Origin: an uncultured Bacteroidales bacterium
GTDB lineage: Bacteria > Bacteroidota > Bacteroidia > Bacteroidales > ML635J-15
Assembly: GCA_937899245.1 (NCBI GenBank)
Contig: CALDKB010000058.1
Coordinates: forward strand, 1-39,298
Direction: 5' to 3'
Length of the DNA: 39,298 nt
This document shows, in pieces, positions 8,410 through 16,329 of this stretch (positions within the stretch are counted from its first letter, which is position 1; each line of letters starts with the position of its first letter). Below the pieces are notes generated by a model, which did not search any database, was not told the origin of the DNA, and saw only the letters and a list, made by a program, of their open reading frames with translations. The position numbers were made by a program, and so were the translations under genes.

Positions 8410-9174
8410 ATGTTTTTTTATCTGTCGAAAATACTGCAGTACTTTTACTCTCCATTGCTATGGATTGTGCTGATTTTCATAATCTCCTTTTGCCTTAAGA
8501 AGGATAAGGTGAAAATGGGACTTCGTATTGCGGCACTTGTGCTTATTCTGTTGTTTACCAATCCTTTCCTTGTGAATTTATGCGTCGGCTTGTGGGAAAA
8601 AGAACGCGTGCCCGAGCAAAATCTGCAGCCATGCTACGACTATGGAATTGTATTGACTGGAATGCTTTATTATGATGCAGAAAAAGATGAGGTTAACTTT
8701 GGGTCGTCTGCAGATCGTATTTTTGATGCCTTGCAGCTATATTACGCCGGAAGAATTGATAAAATATATATTTCTGGCGGTTCTGGTTTTGTGCTTGATC
8801 AGGAGCATAAGGAATCACGTATACTGAAAGATTATCTGGTGGGTTTGAATGTTCCTGAAGAAGATATTGTCATTGAGACCGAATCGAAGAATACGCATGA
8901 AAATGCTGTTGAGGCGGCAAAATTGCTGGGGCCTGGCGAGTCGTCGGATACATATTTGCTGATAACAAGCGCCTCCCATTTCCGCAGGGCGGAAAAATGT
9001 TTCGCCCATGAAGGTTTTTCATTTGATTCTTATCCGGTTGACAATAATTATAAAAGTATGGCATGGAATCCCGAAGCTTTGGTAATTCCATCACCATCGG
9101 CATTCGCAACATGGAATATGCTGTTTCATGAACTTGCCGGCTATGTGATGTACGATTGGGTAGGGTATTTTTAG
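8410..9174 (+). CDS. YdcF/ElyC/SanA-type DUF218 envelope protein
   Basis: A 254-residue protein with two N-terminal membrane helices (about 12-30 and 38-58) followed by a periplasm-facing DUF218 domain. Typical family words are present: YGIVLTGML, SADRIFDALQLYYAG, IYISGGSG, ESKNTHENAVEA and TSASHFRRAEKCF. E. coli ElyC and SanA act on envelope integrity and lipid-carrier or peptidoglycan precursor metabolism, but the biochemical reaction of the family is not firmly known. It is divergent from glnA and convergent with the peptidoglycan-turnover pair downstream, which fits an envelope role. The 65 bp after its stop contain the word GCTCCG three times but no T-tailed hairpin. Confidence 0.8.
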   Translation: MFFYLSKILQYFYSPLLWIVLIFIISFCLKKDKVKMGLRIAALVLILLFTNPFLVNLCVGLWEKERVPEQNLQPCYDYGIVLTGMLYYDAEKDEVNFGSSADRIFDALQLYYAGRIDKIYISGGSGFVLDQEHKESRILKDYLVGLNVPEEDIVIETESKNTHENAVEAAKLLGPGESSDTYLLITSASHFRRAEKCFAHEGFSFDSYPVDNNYKSMAWNPEALVIPSPSAFATWNMLFHELAGYVMYDWVGYF

Positions 9175-9239
9175 GCTTACAGTCAGTATAGCAGTCAGGT
9201 TAGCTGCTCCGTTGCTCCGCCGGTTCGCCGCTCCGCAGT

Positions 9240-10025
9240 TTAGCCAATCACATTCTTTATCACTCTCATCCTATGGGTGTATTTCTTCAGCTCTTCGTTG
9301 TATATTCCGTGATGGTCAATTTTGTCGATGCGCACTTTCTTCGATGCGTGAATGATTTCGTTAGGCGAGTAGATGATTCCAACGTGAATGATATGACCTT
9401 CGTCGTTGTCGAAGAATGCGAGGTCGCCTGGTTGAACTTCGGCAATGAAATTAAGAGTTGTGCCAATTTTTGCTTGTTCTGAAGCATCGCGAGGCAGAAG
9501 TATGCCCGACATTCTGAATACAAGTTGTGCAAATCCGCTGCAGTCGATACCCCATTGCGAACGACCGCCCCATATATACGGGGTTTCTATGAGGTTCTCG
9601 GCATCGGCAATAATCTGCTTCCTGATGTCGGTTTCAGGACGTTCGCTGATGTCGCTTAGAATATAGTAGCTGTTCTTGCCAATACTGAAACTGTGGCTGT
9701 TTTGTGCGCCTTGTGGCAGTAGAGAACCCTTCGGGATAAATATCTGGTTCTTCTCGTTCTTTATCATCATGGTCGGAGTGTCGCACACGACATATCTTTG
9801 GTTTACATACGACGAGACGGGATCTGTTGCCTCGATAGGTGAGATGGTTATAGTTTCAATCCAGCCAACATAGTTGTCGTGCAGAAGTCGGATTTTTGTC
9901 CACTCGGAATGCCTGCTTATTATTTCGAATATTTCTCCGAAAATGACCTGGCTGACCATTTCCGACCTATGTGACATTCCTGCGCGTAGCGGAAGATATG
10001 CATATTCGCAAATTCCTAGTTCCAT
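9240..10025 (-). CDS. SH3-domain NlpC/P60 peptidoglycan endopeptidase
   Basis: A 261-residue protein. An N-terminal bacterial SH3 domain (about 10-60, with GWIETI) is followed by a second SH3-like segment and then a C-terminal NlpC/P60 domain from about 135. The catalytic Cys lies in WGIDCSGFAQLVFR (Cys near 160) and the His in GHIIHVGI (near 208). No signal peptide is obvious, so the enzyme may act in the cytosol on recovered muropeptides, as YkfC-type gamma-D-Glu-diamino-acid endopeptidases do. It starts two bases after the stop of the NamZ-like gene, so both are translated from one mRNA. Neighbour and domain plan together suggest peptidoglycan recovery; the localisation is inference. Confidence 0.87.
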   Translation of the reverse strand: MELGICEYAYLPLRAGMSHRSEMVSQVIFGEIFEIISRHSEWTKIRLLHDNYVGWIETITISPIEATDPVSSYVNQRYVVCDTPTMMIKNEKNQIFIPKGSLLPQGAQNSHSFSIGKNSYYILSDISERPETDIRKQIIADAENLIETPYIWGGRSQWGIDCSGFAQLVFRMSGILLPRDASEQAKIGTTLNFIAEVQPGDLAFFDNDEGHIIHVGIIYSPNEIIHASKKVRIDKIDHHGIYNEELKKYTHRMRVIKNVIG

Positions 10026-10027
10026 AA

Positions 10028-11272
10028 TTAATTGTATAATAGATATTTTTCCCTAATTTTCTTGAAGTTTTCCAGACCCGGTTTCCACGATTCGCGAATT
10101 TCCTCCTCGCTGGCTCCGCTTTCAATTTGCTTGCGGAATTCCTTTGTGCCTGCAAGCTTTTCAAGCAGATTGTTCTTATTGAAGAATTTGCTCTTGTCTG
10201 GGAACAGTTCGTACATTTTCATTATCACCGACACGTTGAAGCGGTTCTTTTGCCAGTCGAAGAATGCATTGCCATTGGTAAGGTCAACACCGTAGCATAT
10301 CTTGTCGTTTAGTGCTGGATTGCTCGCACCTTCGTTCGGTTTCGGTATGAACGTGAATTCGCAACCGTCAACGTCCTTGTAGGCGGGGTGTCCCAAAACC
10401 TGGAACTGCTTGTCGGTTCCGCGTCCTACACTCAGGCAAGTAGCCTCGAAAATGCATAGTGTGGGGTATAGTTCTATGCTTCGTGCATTTGGCAGGTTAG
10501 GCGACGGACGGTGTGGTAATTTGTATTTTCTGGCATGGGTGTAGCATTTGCAAGGCACTACCGTCAAATCGCATTTTATTCCGCCTTTCAGCCAGCCCTC
10601 GCCGTTAATCATCTGGCCGTATTCGCCAATTGTCATTCCGTACACGATTGGAACTGGGTGCATTCCTATAAATGAGCGGTAGTTGGCTGTGTCGAGGATA
10701 GGTCCGTCAACGTAAGCTCCATTTGGGTTAGGACGGTCGAGGATAATCACGGGAATTTCGGCTTCGGCGCAAGCTTCCATCACATAATGCAAGGTGGAAA
10801 TATAAGTGTAGAATCTTACACCGACATCCTGTAGGTCGAAAATCATTACATCTATGCCTTTTAGTTGTTCGGCAGTAGGCTTTTTGTTGCTTCCATATAG
10901 CGAAATAATGTTAAGACCGGTCTTTTCGTCAACTTCGTTGTTTACGGTCTGTCCGGCATCGGCGGTGCCACGGAATCCGTGTTCTGGACAAAAAGCCTTT
11001 ACAAGGTTAACGCCTTCGCGAATGAGCATGTCGGCAAGGTGCATTGTGTCTATGGTGCTTGCTTGGTTTGCAACAATGGCGACACGTTTACCTTCGAGTT
11101 TTGGCAGGTATTCGTCAATATTATATATGCCGGGGAATATGGGGAGCGCCTCGACTCTATTCGGCGAATTTGTCGTTGTTTCCTTGCTTGCGTTGTCTTC
11201 TATTCCACGAGCTTGGCAGCAAGCAGAAAATATGCTTGTGACAACAATGAAGCCTATTATAAGAAATTTCAT
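10028..11272 (-). CDS. namZ: DUF1343 exo-beta-N-acetylmuramidase NamZ, lipoprotein
   Basis: The 414-residue protein starts with a lipoprotein signal (lipobox FSAC, Cys18), then the DUF1343 domain. Landmarks are VAIVANQAST, CPEHGFRGTADAGQTV, DEKTGLNIISLYG, FDLQDVGVRFYTYIS and ILDRPNPNG. DUF1343 proteins, characterised in Bacillus subtilis and Tannerella forsythia as NamZ, remove terminal MurNAc from the non-reducing end of glycan strands or from MurNAc-GlcNAc. The lipobox predicts anchoring at the outer or inner membrane facing the periplasm. It leads an operon with the NlpC/P60 gene (2-bp gap), so glycan and peptide cleavage are co-expressed. A -7-like box precedes the start. Confidence 0.88.
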   Translation of the reverse strand: MKFLIIGFIVVTSIFSACCQARGIEDNASKETTTNSPNRVEALPIFPGIYNIDEYLPKLEGKRVAIVANQASTIDTMHLADMLIREGVNLVKAFCPEHGFRGTADAGQTVNNEVDEKTGLNIISLYGSNKKPTAEQLKGIDVMIFDLQDVGVRFYTYISTLHYVMEACAEAEIPVIILDRPNPNGAYVDGPILDTANYRSFIGMHPVPIVYGMTIGEYGQMINGEGWLKGGIKCDLTVVPCKCYTHARKYKLPHRPSPNLPNARSIELYPTLCIFEATCLSVGRGTDKQFQVLGHPAYKDVDGCEFTFIPKPNEGASNPALNDKICYGVDLTNGNAFFDWQKNRFNVSVIMKMYELFPDKSKFFNKNNLLEKLAGTKEFRKQIESGASEEEIRESWKPGLENFKKIREKYLLYN

Positions 11273-11290
11273 ATAAATTCCAATTTTTCA

Positions 11291-11298
11291 CAAAGTTA
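11291..11298 (-). promoter_or_regulatory. -7 box (TAACTTTG) of namZ operon
   Basis: On the minus strand TAACTTTG lies 19 bases before the namZ start. No consensus -33 at 19-21 nt was found. Confidence 0.4.
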
Positions 11299-11764
11299 GG
11301 ACAAAAATATCAATGACATTCAGTGTGCGTTTAAAGTTAATAACAAAGAAGTGTTATTTGAAATGAGGGCAAGTTGCTCCAAGTAATTGGAAATATTCCC
11401 TGGTTGTTGCCACGATACAATTTTGATGTTTGTGGCGCAGTGGTATGTGTAATGCGTTGATTTGTAGTGCGCTACGAAGAATGTTCTATGACAGGATCTT
11501 CCTTGTGCTACTTATTTGCTGTTTGACAGTTTTGCTTGGTTGTTTTCGTGCTCCTGCTAAAATTGGAATTCCAAAGTTCCAGCTTCGTTAGTTTCTTTCG
11601 GCTCGAGCCGCGTGGCATTCCCTTTTTTGTCAGCTAAAAAGGAAACAAAAAACTGTTGTCGCCGCAGCTAGTTCGCTAATCTTCTAATTTTCAAACTGTC
11701 CAAATGTCTAATCGCAAAACTTTCAAAAAACCTCGTTTTTGTTCAAAAAAAGTGTTCTAAAACA
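11299..11764. other. gene-free stretch
   Basis: No ORF with coding character was found on either strand. The only structure seen is an imperfect inverted repeat near 11613-11633 (CCTTTTTT / AAAAAGG flanking GTCAGCT) with A-rich sequence after it. The right end is very T-rich and merges into the promoter of the next operon. Confidence 0.5.
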
Positions 11765-11795
11765 TTTGTGTTCTTAAGTTATTGAAGTATTTTTG
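11765..11795 (+). promoter_or_regulatory. consensus Bacteroides-type promoter of the 2-oxoacid oxidoreductase operon
   Basis: TTTG at 11765-11768, exactly 19 bases, then TATTTTTG at 11788-11795 match the published Bacteroides consensus (TTTG, N19-21, TAnnTTTG) in both boxes and spacing. Transcription would begin near 11802. This decides the first gene's start: the ATG at 11829, not a TTG at 11793 which lies inside the -7 box. Confidence 0.8.
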
Positions 11796-11828
11796 GGAAA
11801 AATTTTTAACAAAATAACACTTTATATT

Positions 11829-12056
11829 ATGGCAAAAATTAGAGGAGCCGTTAAGGTCGATACCGAGAAGTGCAAGGGCTGCAGCGTATGCTTGGGCGCT
11901 TGTCCTATGGGAGTCCTTGATTTGGCAAAGGAAGTAAACGGAAAGGGCTATAACTACTGTTATATGAAAGAGCCCGAAAAATGCATCGGCTGTGCAAGCT
12001 GTGCTATTGTATGTCCTGATGGAGTTATCTCTGTCTATAAGGTAAAAGTGGACTAA
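11829..12056 (+). CDS. 2-oxoacid:ferredoxin oxidoreductase, 2x[4Fe-4S] delta subunit
   Basis: A 75-residue ferredoxin-like protein with two C-x2-C-x2-C-x3-C-P motifs (CKGCSVCLGACP and CIGCASCAIVCP), each binding one [4Fe-4S] cluster. It passes electrons from the catalytic subunits to ferredoxin. The start at 11829 is chosen because a consensus promoter lies immediately upstream and the ATG begins the family-typical MAKIRGAVKVD. It is the first gene of a delta-alpha-beta-gamma operon; the alpha subunit starts 24 bases later. Confidence 0.92.
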   Translation: MAKIRGAVKVDTEKCKGCSVCLGACPMGVLDLAKEVNGKGYNYCYMKEPEKCIGCASCAIVCPDGVISVYKVKVD

Positions 12057-12080
12057 TTAATCTCGAAAAAATTAGCTAGA

Positions 12081-13166
12081 ATGGAAAAAGAGCTTAAGTT
12101 AATGAAAGGTAACGAAGCAATAGCAGAAGCTGCTATTCGTTACGGGGCTGACGCTTACTTTGGATATCCTATCACTCCGCAGTCGGAAGTAATAGAATAT
12201 TTCATGGAGCAGAACCCAATTGAGAGAACAGGTATGGTTGTTTTGCAGGCAGAAAGCGAATTGGCTGCAATCAATATGGTATATGGCGCCGCTGCTTGTG
12301 GTATGGCTGCAATGACATCTTCTTCTTCGCCAGGTTTCAGCTTGAAGCAGGAAGGTCTTTCTTATCTTGCAGGTGCCGAATTGCCTTGCTTGGTATTGAA
12401 CGTTGTTAGAGGTGGACCAGGTCTTGGTACTATCCAGCCTTCTCAGTCTGACTATTTCCAGTCAACTAAGGGTGGTGGACATGGCGACTACAGACTAATC
12501 GTTTTGGCACCAGCATCTGTACAGGAAATGTACGACTTCGTTGAAATCGGTTTCGACCTTGCATTCAAGTATCGTAACCCGGTATTGGTTTTGTCAGATG
12601 GTATTATCGGCCAGATGATGGAAAAGGTAGAAATCGGCGCTGAAAGAAAGAGAAGAACAATGGAAGAAGTTATCAAGCAGTGCCCATGGGCAACTACTGG
12701 CAAGACTGCAAACCGCGAACGCAATATCGTAACTTCTCTTGACCTTGTAGCTTCTCGTCAGGAAGAATTCAACCGCAAGCTCGTTAAGAAGTACGACGAA
12801 ATTCGCGAAAAGGAAGTTAGATGCGAATGCATCAACTGTGAAGATGCCGACTATGTATTCGTAGCTTACGGAACTTCTTCTCGTCTTTGCATGAAGTCAA
12901 TGGACTTGTTGAGAAAAGAAGGTTTCAAGGTTGGTTTGGTTCGTCCTATCACTTTGTTCCCTTACCCAACTAAGATCATCGCTGAACTTGCAAACAGAGT
13001 TAAAGGTTTCTTGACAATCGAAATGAGCACCGGCCAGATGGTTGAAGATGTTCGTCTTGCTGTTAACGGTAAGAAGCCGGTTGAACACTACGGCCGCGTT
13101 GGTGGTGTTGTTCCAACTCCGGAAGAAATTGTAGAAGCAATGAAAAATTTTATGAAAGGAGAATAA
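12081..13166 (+). CDS. 2-oxoacid:ferredoxin oxidoreductase alpha subunit (VorB/KorA type)
   Basis: A 361-residue alpha subunit. It starts with KGNEAIAEAAIRYGADAYFGYPITPQSEV, the pyrimidine-binding-domain signature of KorA/VorB/PorA, and continues with MTSSSSPGFSLKQEG and a C-terminal transketolase-like domain (FVAYGTSSR, GFKVGLVRPITLFPYP). With the beta subunit it forms the thiamine-diphosphate site that oxidatively decarboxylates a 2-oxoacid to acyl-CoA while reducing ferredoxin, or runs in reverse. Four-subunit composition and size fit either 3-methyl-2-oxobutanoate (Vor) or 2-oxoglutarate (Kor) enzymes; substrate cannot be decided by eye. Codons are strongly biased to C/G-ending synonyms (AAC, TTC, AAG, GGT), implying high expression. 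Confidence 0.93.
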   Translation: MEKELKLMKGNEAIAEAAIRYGADAYFGYPITPQSEVIEYFMEQNPIERTGMVVLQAESELAAINMVYGAAACGMAAMTSSSSPGFSLKQEGLSYLAGAELPCLVLNVVRGGPGLGTIQPSQSDYFQSTKGGGHGDYRLIVLAPASVQEMYDFVEIGFDLAFKYRNPVLVLSDGIIGQMMEKVEIGAERKRRTMEEVIKQCPWATTGKTANRERNIVTSLDLVASRQEEFNRKLVKKYDEIREKEVRCECINCEDADYVFVAYGTSSRLCMKSMDLLRKEGFKVGLVRPITLFPYPTKIIAELANRVKGFLTIEMSTGQMVEDVRLAVNGKKPVEHYGRVGGVVPTPEEIVEAMKNFMKGE

Positions 13167-13169
13167 GTC

Positions 13170-13994
13170 ATGGCAGAATTGACAATCAACGATATAATTA
13201 AAGAAGAAAACTTGGTTTACTCGAAAACCAAGGTTATGACTGATAACGTAATGCACTACTGCCCAGGTTGCGGTCACGGTACAACTCACCGTCTAATTGC
13301 TGAAGTTATCGACGAAATGGGAATTCAGGATAAAACCATCGGCGTTACTCCAGTAGGATGCTCGGTTTTGATGTACAACTACCTCGACATTGATATGCAA
13401 GAGGCAGCTCACGGTCGTGCACCTGCTATTGCAACCGCTATCAAGAGAGTTATGCCCGACAAGTTCGTTTACTCTTACCAGGGTGATGGTGACTTGGCTG
13501 CTATCGGTACTGCTGAAACTATCCACTGCTGTAACCGTGGTGAAAACATCACTATGATTTTCATCAACAACGGTATCTACGGTATGACCGGCGGTCAGAT
13601 GGCTCCAACTACATTGTCTAAGATGAAGGCTGTTACTTGCCCACGCGGTCGTGATGTCGCTACTATGGGTTACCCATTACACATTACCGAACTCGTTGCT
13701 CAGTTGCCGAACGTTCGCTATGTAACCCGTCAGTCGGTTCACACTCCAGCTAACGTAAGAAAAGCAAAAGCAGCTATCCGCAAGGCATTCGAAAACCAGA
13801 AGGACGGTAAGGGCGGTCTTTCTTTCGTAGAAATCGTTTCTAACTGCAACTCCAACTGGAAGATGACAGCTGTTGAAGCTAACAAGTGGATGGAAGAAAA
13901 TACTTTCAAAGAATACCCACTTGGTGACATTAAGCTCGAATGGGAAATCCAGGAAGGTAGAATTAACCTAGGTAACAGAAAGTTAGACTATTAA
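13170..13994 (+). CDS. 2-oxoacid:ferredoxin oxidoreductase beta subunit (thiamine diphosphate-binding)
   Basis: A 274-residue beta subunit. CPGCGHGTTHRL near residue 30 is the conserved Cys-rich start of the domain. The thiamine-diphosphate/Mg motif runs from GDGDLAAIG to NNGIYGMTGGQ, with GDG and NN about 25-30 residues apart. The start lies three bases after the alpha stop, so translation is coupled. It completes the active site with the alpha subunit. Codon use is as biased as in alpha, indicating one highly expressed transcription unit. Confidence 0.94.
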   Translation: MAELTINDIIKEENLVYSKTKVMTDNVMHYCPGCGHGTTHRLIAEVIDEMGIQDKTIGVTPVGCSVLMYNYLDIDMQEAAHGRAPAIATAIKRVMPDKFVYSYQGDGDLAAIGTAETIHCCNRGENITMIFINNGIYGMTGGQMAPTTLSKMKAVTCPRGRDVATMGYPLHITELVAQLPNVRYVTRQSVHTPANVRKAKAAIRKAFENQKDGKGGLSFVEIVSNCNSNWKMTAVEANKWMEENTFKEYPLGDIKLEWEIQEGRINLGNRKLDY

Positions 13995-14007
13995 AAATTT
14001 TAAAATC

Positions 14008-14550
14008 ATGACAGAAGAAATAATAATAGCCGGATTTGGTGGACAGGGTGTCCTCTCAATGGGTAAAATTTTAGCATATTCGGGACTTATGCAGGGCCAG
14101 GAAATCGCTTGGATGCCTTCATACGGACCTGAAATGAGAGGTGGAACTTCCAACGTTACCGTTATCATCAGCGACGAAAGAGTAAGTTCTCCTATCTTAA
14201 CTCAGTACGATACAGTTATCGTTCTCAACCAGCAGTCAATGGACAAGTTCGAAAGCACTGTAAAACCTGGTGGAACATTGATCTTCGACCCGAACGGAAT
14301 TACTAAGTTCCCAACTCGCAAGGATATCAACATCTACAAAATCGAAGCTGCTAAGTTGGCTTCTGATATGGGTAACCAGAAAGTTTTCAACATGATTGTT
14401 CTTGGTGCTTTCTTGAAGGTTAGACCTATCGTTAAGAACGAATATGTAGAAGAAGGTTTGAGACATTCTCTTCCAGAACGTGCCCACAAGCTTATTCCTC
14501 TTAACATGGAAGCTATCAACAAGGGTAAGGAAGAAGTTGTTAAGATGTAA
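14008..14550 (+). CDS. 2-oxoacid:ferredoxin oxidoreductase gamma subunit
   Basis: A 180-residue gamma subunit, beginning with the family hallmark GFGGQGVLSMGKILA and the following SYGPEMRGGTSNVTV. This is the CoA-binding/structural gamma domain of the Por/Kor/Vor superfamily. It is the last gene of the operon, 13 bases after the beta stop, and is followed by a strong intrinsic terminator. All four subunits are intact and in the usual order for Bacteroidales, so an active complex is expected. Confidence 0.93.
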   Translation: MTEEIIIAGFGGQGVLSMGKILAYSGLMQGQEIAWMPSYGPEMRGGTSNVTVIISDERVSSPILTQYDTVIVLNQQSMDKFESTVKPGGTLIFDPNGITKFPTRKDINIYKIEAAKLASDMGNQKVFNMIVLGAFLKVRPIVKNEYVEEGLRHSLPERAHKLIPLNMEAINKGKEEVVKM

Positions 14551-14566
14551 TCTTTTCCTAAATTGC

Positions 14567-14602
14567 AAAAAAAAGCCACCATCTACGGTGGCTTTTTTTT
14601 TT
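14567..14602 (+). terminator. intrinsic terminator of the oxidoreductase operon
   Basis: A-run, then GCCACC / GGTGGC stem with a 6-nt loop, then ten T residues, 17 bases after the gamma stop. It can serve in both directions. Confidence 0.9.
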
Positions 14603-14796
14603 GCTCGTTTTTATCTGTCTGCCTTTTCGCCCGAAACAAGCACACGAAGCTAAATATAGGCAGTTGTGTACTCAGTTTGCGTTGCCTGTTTTCGGCAATG
14701 TTGTGCTTGAAATCTTACCTTTCTTGTTATTGGTTACAGTTGTCTTTCCTTTTGTATAAAACCATTTCATAAAACTATGTTCCAATGAATAAATAA

Positions 14797-14804
14797 TATA
14801 TTTG
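14797..14804 (+). promoter_or_regulatory. -7 box (TATATTTG) of a candidate small RNA
   Basis: TATATTTG matches TAnnTTTG in a region without an ORF and points to a start near 14811. No TTTG at the standard -33 spacing was seen. Confidence 0.4.
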
Positions 14805-14810
14805 CCGTGA

Positions 14811-14884
14811 AAATATTGCTCACACATTCACACACAAAATAGCAGGACGCTCCCTTGGTTCCCCGCCTTGGGAGTGTTTTTTTT
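14811..14884 (+). ncRNA. candidate small RNA, about 75 nt
   Basis: A -7 promoter box at 14797-14804 is followed 43 bases later by a complete intrinsic terminator (14847-14884), with no coding sequence between them. The predicted transcript has an unstructured CA-rich 5' part (about 35 nt) and a 3' terminator hairpin with an 8-bp outer stem. The operon upstream already has its own terminator at 14567-14602, so a second one here needs another transcript to stop. I do not recognise the RNA family. This is inference from promoter plus terminator only. Confidence 0.4.
14847..14884 (+). terminator. orphan intrinsic terminator
   Basis: ACGCTCCC / GGGAGTGT stem (one G-T pair) with a TT/TT internal mismatch and a C-rich loop, followed by eight T residues. 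No protein gene on the + strand ends near it. Confidence 0.7.
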
Positions 14885-14942
14885 CAGATGTTTTGGCTCT
14901 AGTTTCTCGGTTTGCCGCACTGTCGAGTTTTTCAATTTTTTG

Positions 14943-14950
14943 TATCTTTG
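14943..14950 (+). promoter_or_regulatory. -7 box (TATCTTTG) of the small lipoprotein gene
   Basis: TATCTTTG matches TAnnTTTG and lies 22 bases before the ATG at 14973. It falls inside the longer open frame that begins at 14868, so it supports the later start. A correctly spaced -33 box was not found. Confidence 0.5.
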
Positions 14951-14972
14951 TTGGCAATTGATAATAAGGATT

Positions 14973-15521
14973 ATGAAAACTAATTTGTTGATGTTGTTGT
15001 TTGTCGCACAAGCATTACTTGTGTCGTGTGCGGATAGCCAGAAACAACCTGTAGTGGCAAAGGATATTGATATTATTGATGTCGCTGTCGCTGATGCGAT
15101 GCCAGTTGTTGATTTTCCGGGACAGACATTCCTAGCTGTTGCCTGTGTGCCAGATTTTAATGAGCCGGCATTTGCGCAGAAATATTTCCCTAATGGCGGT
15201 TACGACGATATGACTACAATTGATACAGGCGGAGAGATGAGATTTGTGGTGATTCCCAAAGACGAAAATGTTAAGTTTTCTGTATATCCATGCATTATTA
15301 ACGATGAGTATGAAATAGAGAAAGCCGAGCCTGCATACATTAGTAATTGTAGTGGATGCTTGAAGATAAAAGCGATGGAAGTGGAGTATATTCCTCATCT
15401 CTGCATAGTTTTCGAGTACAACGGGTTTGAAGGAATGCTACCTTTGACATTCGAGGGGCAGGAGGGTCATTTGGATTTGTCGGGCTGCGAGAAGGAGGTC
15501 GTTGATGTGACGATATATTAA
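14973..15521 (+). CDS. hypothetical lipoprotein, 182 aa
   Basis: Starting at 14973 gives MKTNLLMLLFVAQALLVSC, a compact lipoprotein signal with Cys19 as the lipidation site. The frame is open back to 14868, but that extension has no signal-like start and covers a promoter box and the orphan terminator. The mature part is acidic, with a CSGCLK segment, and has no recognised domain. It probably sits in the periplasm or outer membrane. It is isolated; the next gene begins 90 bases later with only AT-rich sequence between. Confidence 0.75.
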   Translation: MKTNLLMLLFVAQALLVSCADSQKQPVVAKDIDIIDVAVADAMPVVDFPGQTFLAVACVPDFNEPAFAQKYFPNGGYDDMTTIDTGGEMRFVVIPKDENVKFSVYPCIINDEYEIEKAEPAYISNCSGCLKIKAMEVEYIPHLCIVFEYNGFEGMLPLTFEGQEGHLDLSGCEKEVVDVTIY

Positions 15522-15611
15522 ATATTTCATAAAAATATTTAATAGCTTAATTATATAAGTAGGTGGAATAATGTTTGTAATGTGTAGGGTATAACTAAAA
15601 ATAAATGCCAT

Positions 15612-16262
15612 ATGAAACGATTTTATATTTTTTTTGTGTCGGCAATGGTGTTGTCGGCTAGTAGTGTCTTCGCTCAGGAATATTACGATTATTATGTTCC
15701 GCCAGGATATAATGCATATTACGATTACGACCACAAGGTGTTGCAGCGTAAAGCCGTTTCTTGCGATGAAGACTACATGGATTTGTGGAATGGTCATAGC
15801 GTGAGAATCATAAATGGCTATGTGTATATCAATGATAAAAATAACTCGAGGGTCTTGTATGGCAAAAATGTTGAATTGTTGCCTTCCGGAGATTATCTAG
15901 TTAATTTTGGAGACGATGTATGGAAACTTTATGATGATGAAGGTGATTATTCGGGACTTTGGGGGTATAATGCCAAGGCCATGTGGAACGGAACATATCA
16001 AATATATATTGGTGGCGTATGGAAATTATATGACAGCCGCTACAATTACATGGGAATATATTCTACCTCGAAAATAGAGTTGTGTTGGAATGGTTACTAC
16101 ATTTATGAGGTCGGCAAAGGACAGTATAGGGTGGCCGATTCTGATGGTGATTATATAGGTGTCTGGGGTAATGATATTACCCTCATGCATAATGGAAATT
16201 TCAAGGTTAAGATAGGAGGGAATTGCTACTATTACGACAAAAAGGGGAATAGGGTAAATTAG
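15612..16262 (+). CDS. secreted protein of ~34-residue Trp-Asn-Gly repeats
   Basis: A 216-residue protein with a signal peptide (cleavage near VFAQ, residue 22). The mature protein is built of about four repeats of roughly 34 residues. Each starts with an NG or SG turn, runs through a Tyr/Val-rich strand (for example WNGTYQIYIGGVWKLYD) and ends in a Tyr-containing D-G-D-Y-x-G-x-W-G word. The regular strand-turn pattern suggests a small all-beta solenoid or propeller-like fold outside the inner membrane. I do not know a named family. It is followed by a bidirectional terminator shared with the convergent PorE-like gene. Confidence 0.75.
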   Translation: MKRFYIFFVSAMVLSASSVFAQEYYDYYVPPGYNAYYDYDHKVLQRKAVSCDEDYMDLWNGHSVRIINGYVYINDKNNSRVLYGKNVELLPSGDYLVNFGDDVWKLYDDEGDYSGLWGYNAKAMWNGTYQIYIGGVWKLYDSRYNYMGIYSTSKIELCWNGYYIYEVGKGQYRVADSDGDYIGVWGNDITLMHNGNFKVKIGGNCYYYDKKGNRVN

Positions 16263-16271
16263 ATATAATAG

Positions 16272-16317
16272 ACACAAAAAAAACTCGCACCATAATGATG
16301 CGAGTTTTTTTTGTGTG
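16272..16317. terminator. bidirectional terminator between convergent genes
   Basis: CTCGCA / TGCGAG stem extended by an A8 run on the left and T8 run on the right, continuing to ACAC / GTGT. It serves the repeat-protein gene (+) and the PorE-like gene (-). Confidence 0.9.
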
Positions 16318-16329
16318 TTAAACTTCGTT

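Noticed and set aside
14868..14972. N-terminal extension of the small lipoprotein
   Set aside because: It would contain the orphan terminator tail and the -7 box, and it would bury the lipoprotein signal inside the protein.
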